A DNA stretch of 64,000 bases, from contig NZ_OX419519.1 in the NCBI RefSeq assembly GCF_948472415.1, positions 620,001 to 684,000 of the forward strand. The letters run 5' to 3'. Shown here piece by piece: positions 35,160-43,007 of the stretch. Origin of the DNA: Kitasatospora fiedleri (lineage in GTDB: Bacteria > Actinomycetota > Actinomycetes > Streptomycetales > Streptomycetaceae). Within the stretch, counting starts at the first letter, position 1. Every line of letters starts with the position of its first letter. Below the pieces are notes generated by a model, which worked only from the letters and a program-made list of their open reading frames with translations, was not told the origin of the DNA and ran no database searches. The translations under genes and the position numbers were made by a program.

Positions 35160-36245
35160 ATGGCTCAGGTTGTCCGGGGTGTGATCGCGCGTGCGAAGGG
35201 GGCGCCGGTGGAGGTGGTGCCCGTCGTGGTGCCGGAGCCGGGGCCGGGTGAGGCGGTGGTGCGGGTGCAGGCGTGCGGGGTGTGCCACACCGACCTGCAC
35301 TACCGGGAGGGCGGGATCAACGACGAGTTCCCGTTCCTGCTGGGGCACGAGGCGGCGGGCGTGGTGGAGTCGGTCGGCGCGGGCGTGACGGAGGTCGCCC
35401 CGGGTGACTTCGTGATCCTCAACTGGCGTGCGGTGTGCGGCCGTTGTCGGGCCTGCAAGCGCGGTCGGCCGTGGTACTGCTTCGCCACCCACAACGCGCG
35501 GCAGAAGATGACGCTGGAGGACGGCACCGAGCTGTCCCCGGCGCTGGGCATCGGCGCGTTCGCGGAGAAGACGCTGGTCGCGGCCGGGCAGTGCACCAAG
35601 GTCGACCCGGCGGCGTCCCCGGCGGCGGCCGGGCTGCTGGGCTGCGGGGTGATGGCGGGCCTGGGCGCGGCGATCAACACCGGGCAGGTGGGCCGGGGCG
35701 ACAGCGTCGCGGTGATCGGCTGCGGCGGCGTGGGCAACGCGGCGGTGGTCGGCTCCCGGCTGGCCGGCGCGGGCACGATCATCGCGGTGGACGTGGACGA
35801 CCGCAAGCTGGCCACCGCGCAGCGCCTGGGCGCGACCCACACCGTCAACTCCCGCGCGGTGGACCCGGTGGAGGCGATCCGCGGGCTGACCGGCGGCAAC
35901 GGCGCGGACGTGGTGATCGAGGCGGTCGGCCGCCCGGAGACGTACCGGCAGGCGTTCTACGCCCGCGACCTGGCGGGCACGGTGGTGCTGGTGGGCGTGC
36001 CGACGCCGGAGATGAAGCTCGAACTGCCGCTGCTGGACGTGTTCGGGCGCGGCGGCGCGCTCAAGTCGTCCTGGTACGGGGACTGCCTGCCGGAGCGGGA
36101 CTTCCCGATGCTGATCGACCTGTACCTGCAGGGCCGCCTCGACCTGGACGCGTTCGTCAGCGAGACCGTCCCGCTGGACGGCGTGGAGGAGGCGTTCGCC
36201 CGGATGCAGCGCGGCGAGGTGCTGCGCTCGGTGGTGGTGTTCTGA
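35160..36245 (+). CDS. S-(hydroxymethyl)mycothiol dehydrogenase
   Basis: A 361-residue zinc alcohol dehydrogenase (class III type) that oxidises the formaldehyde-mycothiol adduct to S-formylmycothiol with NAD. It has the catalytic zinc ligand C42 in [15 protein letters not shown], the next ligand in GHEAAGVVE, the structural zinc Cys set ([15 protein letters not shown]), and the Rossmann motif [21 protein letters not shown] and [15 protein letters not shown] are specific to the mycothiol form. I chose ATG 35160 (MAQVVRG) for its family match; GTG at 35133 is an alternative. It overlaps the MBL gene as TGATG. Confidence 0.93.
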   Translation: MAQVVRGVIARAKGAPVEVVPVVVPEPGPGEAVVRVQACGVCHTDLHYREGGINDEFPFLLGHEAAGVVESVGAGVTEVAPGDFVILNWRAVCGRCRACKRGRPWYCFATHNARQKMTLEDGTELSPALGIGAFAEKTLVAAGQCTKVDPAASPAAAGLLGCGVMAGLGAAINTGQVGRGDSVAVIGCGGVGNAAVVGSRLAGAGTIIAVDVDDRKLATAQRLGATHTVNSRAVDPVEAIRGLTGGNGADVVIEAVGRPETYRQAFYARDLAGTVVLVGVPTPEMKLELPLLDVFGRGGALKSSWYGDCLPERDFPMLIDLYLQGRLDLDAFVSETVPLDGVEEAFARMQRGEVLRSVVVF

Positions 36246-36874
36246 TGGCGGCCCGGATCGAACGGCTGGTCACCTCGGGCGAGTTCAGCCTGGACGGCGG
36301 CACCTGGCAGGTCGACAACAACGTCTGGATCGTCGGGGACGACACCGAGGCGGTGGTGATCGACGCGGCGCACGACGCGCGGGCGATCGCGGCGGCGCTG
36401 GGCGGCCGGCGGCTGCTGGCGGTGGTCTCCACCCACGCCCACAACGACCACGTGGACGCGGCGCCGGAGCTGTCGGAGCTGACCGGCGCGCCGGTGCTGC
36501 TGCACCCGGCGGACGAGGTGCTGTGGCGGCAGACCCACCCGGACCGCGCGCCGGACGCCCCGCTCGCCGACGGGCAGCGGCTGGCCGTCGCGGGCACCGC
36601 GCTGACCGTCCTGCACACCCCGGGCCACAGCCCGGGCGCGGTCAGCCTGTACGCCCCGGAGCTGGGCACCGTCTTCACCGGCGACACCCTGTTCGCGGGC
36701 GGCCCGGGCGCCACCGGCCGGTCCTTCTCGGACTTCCCGACCATCATCGCCTCGATCCGCGAGCGGCTGCTGACCCTGCCGCCGGAGACGGTGGTGCACA
36801 CCGGCCACGGCGATTCGACCACCGTCGGCGCGGAGGCCCCGCAGCTGGAGGAGTGGATCGCCCGGGGCCACTGA
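36245..36874 (+). CDS. MBL-fold hydrolase, partner of the mycothiol dehydrogenase
   Basis: A 209-residue metallo-beta-lactamase-fold hydrolase. It has the dinuclear metal motif THAHNDHVD (HxHxDH), a second His in LHTPGHSPGAV, Asp in FTGDTLFAGGPG, and a terminal His in VHTGHGDSTTVG. It is co-translated with the dehydrogenase (TGATG), and in many actinomycetes this pair is fixed. The likely role is hydrolysis of S-formylmycothiol or a related thioester to formate and mycothiol (inference from context). Confidence 0.88.
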   Translation: MAARIERLVTSGEFSLDGGTWQVDNNVWIVGDDTEAVVIDAAHDARAIAAALGGRRLLAVVSTHAHNDHVDAAPELSELTGAPVLLHPADEVLWRQTHPDRAPDAPLADGQRLAVAGTALTVLHTPGHSPGAVSLYAPELGTVFTGDTLFAGGPGATGRSFSDFPTIIASIRERLLTLPPETVVHTGHGDSTTVGAEAPQLEEWIARGH

Positions 36875-36881
36875 CCGGGCG

Positions 36882-37529
36882 TCAGGCCCCGGGGCCCACG
36901 GAGTCCACGGGGCCCGCAGGGCCCCGGGGGTCCCCGAACCGGACGCCGGTCAGCCGTTCGCGCGCGGGCGCGTCGGCCAGCAGCACCGACCGGGCGCCGG
37001 GGAACGCCGCCCGCCCGCGCCGTTCGAGCCGGGCCAGCAGCCGGGCGGTGCGCCGCACGTGCAGCCGGAAGGTGCGCGGCGCGGCGGTGCGGGCCCGGGC
37101 GTGCTGCCCGGCCAGGGCCTCGGCGGGGCGGACGGCGAGCAGCACCACGTGCAGCTCGCGCCCGTACCGCCGGGCCCAGTGGGCGAGCGCCCGGCGCATC
37201 CACCAGCGGCTGGCGCAGTCGTGCACCAGCAGCGGGCCGGGGCGGCGGAACGCGGCCCGGGTGCGCAGCAGGTGCAGCAGGCGCACGGCGGGGCGGTAGA
37301 CGGGGTAGGGCAGGGCGGCGGGCATCCGGGCCTGGCAGGCGAGCCGGGTGGTGCGCGGGTCGATCAGCCCGGCGGGGGCGTCCCAGCGCCGCAGCAGGGT
37401 GCTCTTGCCGCTGCCGGGGACGCCGCCGACCACCACGACCGCGTCCGGCCCGTAGTGCAGCGCCAGCGGCGGGCCGGAGCGGCCGCGCAGGTCGGCGACC
37501 CCGCGCGGGGCGTACCCGGTGGCCTGCAC
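36882..37529 (-). CDS. P-loop ATPase/kinase-like protein
   Basis: A 215-residue cytoplasmic protein with Walker A VVVGGVPGSGKSTLLRRW near residues 34-48 and an acidic Walker B-like strand LLVHDCAS. The centre is Arg-rich (RLLARLERRGRAAFPG). The AAA_33/zeta-toxin-like layout suggests a small-molecule or nucleotide kinase, but the substrate-binding residues are not evident. GTG at 37529 has GGGGAGGAG 7 nt upstream. It is convergent with the MBL gene and upstream of nothing obvious. No antitoxin-like partner is visible, so I do not call it a toxin. Confidence 0.75.
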   Translation of the reverse strand: MQATGYAPRGVADLRGRSGPPLALHYGPDAVVVVGGVPGSGKSTLLRRWDAPAGLIDPRTTRLACQARMPAALPYPVYRPAVRLLHLLRTRAAFRRPGPLLVHDCASRWWMRRALAHWARRYGRELHVVLLAVRPAEALAGQHARARTAAPRTFRLHVRRTARLLARLERRGRAAFPGARSVLLADAPARERLTGVRFGDPRGPAGPVDSVGPGA

Positions 37530-37537
37530 GTGCTCGC

Positions 37538-37583
37538 TCCTCCCCGCGGCGCGTTCCTCCCCGCGGCGCGTTCCTCCCCGCGG
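37538..37583. repeat. 17-bp tandem repeat before the P-loop gene
   Basis: Two perfect copies of TCCTCCCCGCGGCGCGT (37538-37554 and 37555-37571) and a third that matches for the first 12 bp. On the minus strand each unit contains GGGGAGGA, so the repeat supplies several potential ribosome sites upstream of the GTG at 37529. Confidence 0.85.
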
Positions 37584-37596
37584 TCCGCCGGGCAGC

Positions 37597-37803
37597 CTAC
37601 CGGGGTGCCCCCTCCTCCAGTCGGATCGCCCCCGCCGGGCAGGCGGCGACGGCGTCGGCGACCTCCCGGACGAGTTCGGCGGGCGGCCGGGCGTCGAGCA
37701 GCACGACGGTGCCGTCCTCGTCGCTCTGGTCGAACACCTCGGGGGCGGCGAGGACGCACTGCCCGGCGCCGCAGCACCTGTCCCGGTCGACGTGGACGAT
37801 CAT
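37597..37803 (-). CDS. 3Fe-4S ferredoxin, P450 partner
   Basis: A 68-residue ferredoxin with Cys ligands in RCCGAGQC (Cx5C) and a later CPAGAI, the pattern of single-cluster 3Fe-4S ferredoxins that feed electrons to actinomycete P450s. ATG at 37803 follows AGAGGA. It starts 29 bp after the P450 stop, on the same strand, so the two are a two-gene operon. A ferredoxin reductase is not in the window. Confidence 0.92.
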   Translation of the reverse strand: MIVHVDRDRCCGAGQCVLAAPEVFDQSDEDGTVVLLDARPPAELVREVADAVAACPAGAIRLEEGAPR

Positions 37804-37832
37804 GGTGGTTCCTCTCGCTTCGGTTCCGGGGT

Positions 37833-39023
37833 TCACCAGGCGACGGGCAGCGACTCGACGCCGTAGACGGTCATCTCGTGCCGGAAGCGGATCTCCTCGA
37901 AGGGCACGGCCAGCCGCAGGTCGGGCAGCCGGCGCAGCAGGGTGTCGAGGGCGATCTCCAGTTCCAGCCGGGCCAGCGGCTGGCCGAGGCACTGGTGGAC
38001 GCCGAAGCCGAAGGCGAGGTGGCGGCGGGTGTCGCGGGTCAGGTCGAGGGCGTCGCCGTCGGGGTAGCGCTCGTGGTCGCGGTTGGCGGTGTTGAGCTGG
38101 CAGATGACGCCCTCGCCGGCCCGGATCAGCACGCCGCCGATCTCGGCGTCCTCGATCGCGACCCGGGTGACGCCGGTCTGCACGATGCTGAGCCAGCGCA
38201 GCAGTTCCTCGACGGCGGCGGGCGTGGCCTCGGGGTGGGCGCGCAGGTGGGCGAGCTGGTCGGGGTGGCGCAGCAGGGCGAGGACGGAGAGCGCGGTCAT
38301 GTTGGCGGTGGTCTCGTGGCCGGCGATCAGCAGCAGGCGGCCCATGGCGCCGATGTCCTGGGTGGAGAGTTCGCCGCGGGCGACCAGGCGGCTGAGGATG
38401 CCGTCGTCGGGGTGGGCGCGCTTGCTGTCGGTGAGGGCGTCGAGGTAGTCGACCAGGCTCTGCTGGGCGGCGGTGGCCTGTTCGGTGCCGGTGCTGCGGT
38501 CCAGCAGGGTGCGGCTGCAGTGCTGGAAGAACTCGTGGTCCTCGTAGGGGACGCCGAGCAGCAGGCAGATCACCAGGGAGGGCAGCGGGAGGGCGAACTC
38601 GGCGACCAGGTCGGCGGCGGTGCGGCCGGCGGTCATCCGGTCGAACAGGTCGTCGGCGACCTGCTGGATCGCGGGGCGCAGCGCGGCGGTCTTGCGGAGG
38701 GTGAAGTCGCCGGTGAGCATCCGGCGCAGGTGGCCGTGCTCGGGGTCGTCCATCCGGATGAACGAGGTGTTGCCGGTGCCGAGTTGGCGGGCGGCGGCGC
38801 TGAGGAAGGGGAAGCCGGGGCGGGTGGCGTCGGCGCTGAAGCGGGGGTCGGCGAGGACGGTGCGGGCGTCCTGGTGGCGGGTGATCAGCCAGCAGGGGGT
38901 GTCGTCCCAGAGGGCGACCCGGGTGACGGGTTCGTCCTGCCGGGCCTGCTGGTAGACGGGCGGCGGCGCGAACGGGCAGGCGCCGCGCGGGGCGGGGTGG
39001 GAGGTGGTGGCGGCAGTGGCCAT
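37833..39023 (-). CDS. Cytochrome P450 (CYP105-like)
   Basis: A 396-residue soluble bacterial P450. It shows FSADATRPGFPF, FIRMDDPEHGHLRRML, the I-helix oxygen-binding motif AGHETTAN, ExxR in EELLRW, and the heme loop FGFGVHQCLG with C345 as the thiolate ligand. The sequence before the heme loop (RRHLAFGFGVHQCLG) and the adjacent 3Fe-4S ferredoxin are typical of the CYP105 group, which hydroxylates diverse small molecules. ATG at 39023 has GGAAGGG 8 nt upstream. The substrate is unknown. Confidence 0.92.
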   Translation of the reverse strand: MATAATTSHPAPRGACPFAPPPVYQQARQDEPVTRVALWDDTPCWLITRHQDARTVLADPRFSADATRPGFPFLSAAARQLGTGNTSFIRMDDPEHGHLRRMLTGDFTLRKTAALRPAIQQVADDLFDRMTAGRTAADLVAEFALPLPSLVICLLLGVPYEDHEFFQHCSRTLLDRSTGTEQATAAQQSLVDYLDALTDSKRAHPDDGILSRLVARGELSTQDIGAMGRLLLIAGHETTANMTALSVLALLRHPDQLAHLRAHPEATPAAVEELLRWLSIVQTGVTRVAIEDAEIGGVLIRAGEGVICQLNTANRDHERYPDGDALDLTRDTRRHLAFGFGVHQCLGQPLARLELEIALDTLLRRLPDLRLAVPFEEIRFRHEMTVYGVESLPVAW

Positions 39024-39100
39024 GCTGGGGTCCCTTCCCGGGGCCGGGGGCTGCCGTCCGGGCCCGGTGCGGGCGGGGGTGCGGCAGGGCGGCCCGGCAA

Positions 39101-39120
39101 TTGAGTGCCTAGGGCAACTA
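39101..39120 (-). promoter_or_regulatory. MarR-operator-like palindrome before the P450 gene
   Basis: TTGAGTGCCTAGGGCAACTA contains TGCC-TAG-GGCA, an imperfect palindrome in a locally A+T-richer patch about 80 bp before the P450 start. Two GAGTTAG heptamers follow upstream on the minus strand (39115-39145). It resembles MarR-family operator sites, and MarR-type genes lie 1.5-3.5 kb away, but binding is not demonstrated. The rest of 39145-39345 holds nothing I recognise. Confidence 0.35.
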
Positions 39121-39346
39121 ACTCACGGTCACGCTAACTCGCGTTCCGTGGCCACGGGAAGGACACCCGGCCGCCGGGGCGGATTCTGTCCGGATTCCGG
39201 CGTGTCCGAACCGCCGCCGCGGGCGGCCGTCCCCGCACCCACCAGGCGGGTCCGGGTCGGACGGGGCGGGCGGGCGGCCGGGCGCGCGGTCGAGAACGGG
39301 CCACCGCCCGTCCGGGGGCGGTTTCCCCCCGGCCCCGTCGATCGCC

Positions 39347-39510
39347 TACACTCGGAGCCGCGAAGGGGAGTAGTCCCGAAACACCACCGGTCGACACACT
39401 GGACGGCGTGCCCGTCCCGGCCCGTGGGTCGCGGCGCGCAAGCCGCCGCGACGGACGAGACCTTCGGCCTGTGCATGACCCTGCCGCGCCACCGCGCGGG
39501 AGGTCTCGTC
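39347..39510 (+). promoter_or_regulatory. yybP-ykoY-type Mn2+ riboswitch with TACACT promoter
   Basis: A -10 hexamer TACACT (39347-39352) places the transcript start near 39359. The leader then opens with CGAAGGGGAGTAGTCCCG (39361-39378); GGGGAGTAG is a hallmark of yybP-ykoY. It closes with GAGACCTTCGG (39457-39467), whose CCTTCG pairs with CGAAGG at 39361-39366 as the basal stem. A perfect competing hairpin, GACGAGACC (39454-39462) with GGTCTCGTC (39502-39510), shares those 3' aptamer bases and can serve as the expression platform. The controlled gene is a UPF0016 protein, a known Mn-exporter family. Confidence 0.85.
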
Positions 39511-39590
39511 GTGCCGGGCCGAGAGGTTCGCCCGTCGCCCGCCCGGTGCCGTTCGAGCCCGCGGCCCGGCCCCTTGCAGAAAGCACCGCG

Positions 39591-40175
39591 ATGTCCTTCG
39601 ACCCCCTGGCGATGCTCACCGCCTTCGGGCTGATCTTCCTGGCCGAACTTCCCGACAAGACGATGTTCGCCTCGCTGGCCATGGGCACCCGCATGCGCCC
39701 GCTCTACGTCTGGTTCGGCACCTCGGCGGCGTTCATCGTGCACGTGGCGATCGCCGTCGGCGCGGGCAGCCTGCTGAGCCTGCTGCCGGGCCTGGCCGTC
39801 AAGCTGGTCTCCGCCGCGCTGTTCGCCTTCGGCGCGATCGTGCTGCTGCGCTCGGGCGGCGACGAGGACGACGAGGAGGGCGGCCCGAAGACGGTCACCG
39901 GCTTCTGGCCGGTCTGGGCGACGGCGTTCACCACGGTGTTCATCGGCGAGTGGGGCGACCTGACCCAGATCACCACCGCCAACCTCGCCGCCACCAACGG
40001 CTGGCTGCCCACCGCGATCGGCTCCGCCGCCGCCCTGATGTCGGTCTCCGCCCTCGCCCTGCTGGTCGGCCGGGTCATCGCCAAGCGCGTCCCGCTGCGC
40101 ACCATCCAGCGCGTCGGCGGCCTGTGCATGGCGGTCCTGGCCGTCTGGACCCTGGTCGAGGCGTTCACCGGCTGA
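39591..40175 (+). CDS. UPF0016/TMEM165-family Mn2+ (Ca2+) exporter
   Basis: A 194-residue membrane protein with six predicted helices in two repeats. Each repeat holds the family's acidic metal motif: ELPDKT at residues 19-24 and EWGDLT at 120-125. A short acidic cytosolic loop (DEDDEEGG) separates them. Characterised bacterial members (for example MneA and MneP-like systems) export manganese, and the yybP-ykoY-type leader fits that. The ATG at 39591 is taken from the conserved start SFDPLAMLTAFGLIFLAE; no strong ribosome site is seen, as GCAGAAAGCACCGCG precedes it. Confidence 0.93.
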   Translation: MSFDPLAMLTAFGLIFLAELPDKTMFASLAMGTRMRPLYVWFGTSAAFIVHVAIAVGAGSLLSLLPGLAVKLVSAALFAFGAIVLLRSGGDEDDEEGGPKTVTGFWPVWATAFTTVFIGEWGDLTQITTANLAATNGWLPTAIGSAAALMSVSALALLVGRVIAKRVPLRTIQRVGGLCMAVLAVWTLVEAFTG

Positions 40176-40186
40176 CGACCGCCTCC

Positions 40187-40279
40187 CCCGACGGCCCGGC
40201 CGCCCCGCCTCCACCCCGACGGCCCGGCCGCCCCGCCTCCACCCCGACGGCCCGGCCGCCCCGCCTCCACCCCGACGGG
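40187..40279. repeat. 28-bp perfect tandem repeat, 3.3 copies
   Basis: Three identical 28-bp units start at 40187, 40215 and 40243 (each begins CCCGACGGCCCGGCCG), plus a 9-bp fourth start at 40271. The repeat lies between the convergent UPF0016 and MarR genes. Each unit can fold on itself (GGCCCGGCC), and the partial end runs into GACGGCC-G-GGCCGTC, a further hairpin. The rest of 40280-40484 contains an A+T-rich patch (40338-40380) discussed under findings. Confidence 0.9.
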
Positions 40280-40410
40280 ACGGCCGGGCCGTCGCCGTTC
40301 TCCCGCGCCGCGGGGGTCGCGGGCGGCGGGGGCCCCGCAACATTTGCCGTTTGACAACAATGGCCTGTCGGCAACAATCTTGCGTCTGAGTCAGGCGCGC
40401 ACAGCAACCT

Positions 40411-40430
40411 CCCGGGGACGGTTCCCCGGG
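40411..40430 (-). terminator. Hairpin after the first MarR gene
   Basis: CCCGGGGA (40411-40418) and TCCCCGGG (40423-40430) form a perfect 8-bp stem with loop CGGT, about 55 bp past the MarR stop on the minus strand. Confidence 0.65.
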
Positions 40431-40484
40431 GGGCTTCCCCGCTGCCCGCCGTTGGGAACCCGGGCAGGAGGCACGGTGGGTGTG

Positions 40485-40988
40485 CTAGGCCGACCGCGTC
40501 GCCGAAGGCGACCCGGCGACCCCGAGGGCGGGCGGGCGGACGGTGCCCGCCAGGACGTCCTGGAAGGACTCCAGGCCGCGCACCAGGGCCTTGCGCTCCG
40601 CGGGCGGCATCGCGTCCAGGACCGCCCCGATCTGCCGCTCCCGCCGGGCCCGCAGCTCGGCGAGGAAGGCCAGGCCGCGACCGCTGAGCCGCAGCTCCAG
40701 CTCGCGCCGACTGGTGGTGCTCGGCGCGCGGTCGAGGAACCCGACCGCCTCCAGCCGGTCGCACAGGCGGCTCGCCGAGGACGGCGTCGAGTCCAGCGCC
40801 TCGGTCAGCGTCCGCAGGTTGATCCCGTCCTGACGCTCCAGCACATACATGACGCGCAACTGTGACGCCGACAGGGGGGCGGTCGCCAGATCGCGTCCGC
40901 CGCCCCAGAGGATCTCCAGCAGTTCCACCACCGAGGACGCCGTTTGCGCGGCGTCGCCTGGACCCGGAAGGGCGGAGAAGGGGCTCAT
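40485..40988 (-). CDS. MarR-family transcriptional regulator 1
   Basis: A 167-residue winged-helix dimer regulator. The core has LSASQLRVMYVLERQDGINLRTLTEAL, the recognition helix TPSSASRLCDRLEAVGFL, and the wing RAPSTTSRRELELRLSGRG. ATG at 40988 is 72 bp from the divergent SpoIIE-type phosphatase gene. Between them is GCCGTC-C-GACGGC (41025-41037), a possible operator. It is paralogous in arrangement to the second MarR/phosphatase pair at 42.3-44.7 kb. It probably represses the divergent gene and itself; the ligand is unknown. Confidence 0.88.
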   Translation of the reverse strand: MSPFSALPGPGDAAQTASSVVELLEILWGGGRDLATAPLSASQLRVMYVLERQDGINLRTLTEALDSTPSSASRLCDRLEAVGFLDRAPSTTSRRELELRLSGRGLAFLAELRARRERQIGAVLDAMPPAERKALVRGLESFQDVLAGTVRPPALGVAGSPSATRSA

Positions 40989-41060
40989 GGTCCCTATCTT
41001 GGCACTACCGGTCACCCACGGGCAGCCGTCCGACGGCCGCCCGGTCCGCTTCTCGACGAA

Positions 41061-42244
41061 ATGACCGACGTGACGAACCTGATGGCAGTCGAGCGCGCCC
41101 TGCGCACCGCTGCACCCCACGACCTGCTCGACGCCCTGCGTGACTGCCTGACCCGGTGCTACGCGGCGTCCGAGGTCGAGCTGCTGATGGTCGACTACAG
41201 CCTCAGCGTCCTGCAGCCGGTGTCCGCGCGACGGCAGCCCGGGGCGGCGGTCCCCGCGCACGGGAACCCGGCCGGGCGGGCCTTCGGCGCGCAGGAGCTG
41301 TTCGCCCAGGAGGACGGGCACGACGGGGCGGTGATCGCCTACGTGCCGGTCACGGTCCGCGGCGACCGGCTCGGCGTCCTGACGGTCCGACTGCCCGCGG
41401 GCGGCCTCACCCCGGAGGTGGCGGAGGAGCTGTGCGAGACCGCCGAGATGCTGGCCCGCGAGATCCTGGTCGCCGGGCGGGACACCGACCTCTACCTCCA
41501 GGCCCGCCGCCGCAACCGGCTCACCCTGGCCGCCGAGATGCAGTGGCAGCTGCTCCCCGCCCAGGCCTGCCGGCACGCCGAGTACGCGATCGGCGCGCAG
41601 TTGGAGCCCGCGTACGCGATCCACGGCGACAACTTCGACTGGTCGGCGGGCGGCGACCGACTGGTGCTGACCGTCTCCAACGGGATGGGCGAGGGCATCG
41701 AGGCCGCGCTGCTCACCAACCTGGCCGTCAACGCGCTGCGCAACGCCCGCCGGGCGGGCATCAGCATCGCCGACCAGGCGGCCCTCGCCGACCAGGCCGT
41801 CTACGCCCAGTACCGGGGCCGGATGTTCCTCTCCGTCCTGCTGCTGGACTTCGCGCTGGACACCGGCCGGGTCCGGGTGGTGGACGCGGGCTCCCGCAGC
41901 TGCTGCGGCTGCGCGCGAGCACGGTCGAGCGGGTGCCCTTCGAGGCCCAGCTGCCGCTCGGCATGGCGGACGAGACCCCGTACGGCGAGCAGGAGTTCGA
42001 GGTGCGGCCGGGGGACCGGCTGATCATCGTCAGCGACGGCGTCTCCGAGGTCGCCTCGACCGCCGGGGAGCGCTACGGCGAACGGGCGCTGATCCGGGCG
42101 ATCCACGCCACCCGGCTGCTGTCCGCCGCCGAGGTGCCGCGGGCCATCCTGGCCGAGCTGGCCGGCCACCGCGCCGCCGACCCGGACGACGACGCCCTGA
42201 TCGTCTGCGTCGACTGGTACGGCCGCCCGGGCGCGGACGCCTGA
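41061..42244 (+). CDS. SpoIIE/PP2C-type phosphatase 1 with GAF-like sensor (single frameshift)
   Basis: A protein of about 394 residues: an N-terminal GAF-like sensor domain (to about residue 145), then a SpoIIE-type PP2C phosphatase domain that would dephosphorylate anti-sigma antagonists. Metal motifs are HGDNFDW (D190, D193), LIIVSDGVSE and DPDDDALIV. The strand that normally reads SDGMG instead reads SNGMG, so the metal Asp is N207. One C is missing in the run at 41893-41895 (DAGSPQLLRLR restored), after which the frame runs to TGA at 42244. It has no clear ribosome site before ATG 41061. It diverges from MarR 1. Confidence 0.82.
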
Positions 42245-42281
42245 ACCGGGGCCGGTGGGCGGCCCGGCGGGTGACCCGGCA

Positions 42282-42766
42282 TCAGGGCGGGCACTGCGGG
42301 CCCGGGTCGGCGACCGTCAGCTCCGGCGCGGCCGGGGGCAGGTCCTGGACCAGCGCGCAGAGCTGCTCCAGCGCCTCGTACAGCACCGGCTGGTCGGCGG
42401 CGGCCGCCGCCGACAGCGCCTGGCTCAGCAGCTCGCGGCGGCGCCGCCGGGTCGCCTCCAGCAGACGGTCGCCGACCGTGGTGAGCGAGACGGCGACCTT
42501 CCGCCCGGACTGGACCCGGGCGACCAGCCCGCGGTGCTCCAACCGGTCGTAGAGCCGGGTCGTCGACGAGGGCTGAGACCGAGTCTGGCGGCCAGCACGG
42601 TGGGGTTGCCGCTGCCGTCCTCCAGCACCAGCAGAGCCCGCATCTGCTGGTCGGAGACGGCAGCGGCAACCTCCTCGTGCGCGCGCCGCCACAGTTCGAT
42701 CATGGCTTCGGCAACGTGTTCGGCGGCGCGGATCGCGTCTTCCGCGCGGCTTTCCTGCCCAGGCAT
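42282..42766 (-). CDS. MarR-family transcriptional regulator 2 (single frameshift)
   Basis: About 161 residues once one base is restored in the GGG run at 42570-42572 (LGLSPSSTTRLYDRLEHRGL). The winged helix shows VSDQQMRALLVLEDGSGNPTV, the recognition helix SSTTRLYDRLEHRG and the wing RVQSGRKVAVSLTTVGDRLL. The ATG at 42766 has AGGA about 8 nt upstream. It is divergent from SpoIIE phosphatase 2, with a TTGTC-N4-GACAA palindrome in between (42884-42897). It is clearly distinct in sequence from MarR 1. Confidence 0.85.
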
Positions 42767-42878
42767 GGTGCGTTCCTCCACCCGTGTCGCTGCCGCGCGC
42801 GTACCCGAACAACGGGGGGACATGTGAGGAATTCACGCATTTGGAGGAAGGAACCCGTTTCAGGCGGCCTCCGGCGGC

Positions 42879-42912
42879 TACACTTGTCGCGAGACAAATG
42901 TTGTCGGACAGC
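42879..42912 (+). promoter_or_regulatory. Promoter with overlapping MarR-type operator
   Basis: TACACT (42879-42884) is a good -10. The palindrome TTGTCGCGAGACAA (42884-42897) sits on its downstream edge over the expected start, followed by a second half-site TGTTGTCGGACAG (42899-42911). This is the classical place for a MarR repressor to block transcription of phosphatase 2, with MarR 2 encoded divergently. Confidence 0.55.
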
Positions 42913-43007
42913 ACACGTCGACCGCCGCGCCCGGCCGACGGAGGGAGAACCAGGCGGCCCCGCCGCCCTCGACACCGCCCTCCCCCGCTCCCCGCGACTA
43001 GGGAACC

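Noticed and set aside
36882..37529. Zeta-toxin of a toxin-antitoxin pair
   Set aside because: Only the P-loop is recognisable; no epsilon-type or other small antitoxin gene is adjacent.
40187..40279. Possible CRISPR array
   Set aside because: The 28-bp units are directly adjacent with no spacers and no cas genes are present.
40344..40865. Plus-strand ORF with TTGACA upstream, antisense to MarR 1
   Set aside because: The -10 match is poor and the peptide is Arg/Gly/Pro-rich antisense sequence. The A+T-rich patch itself is kept as a finding.
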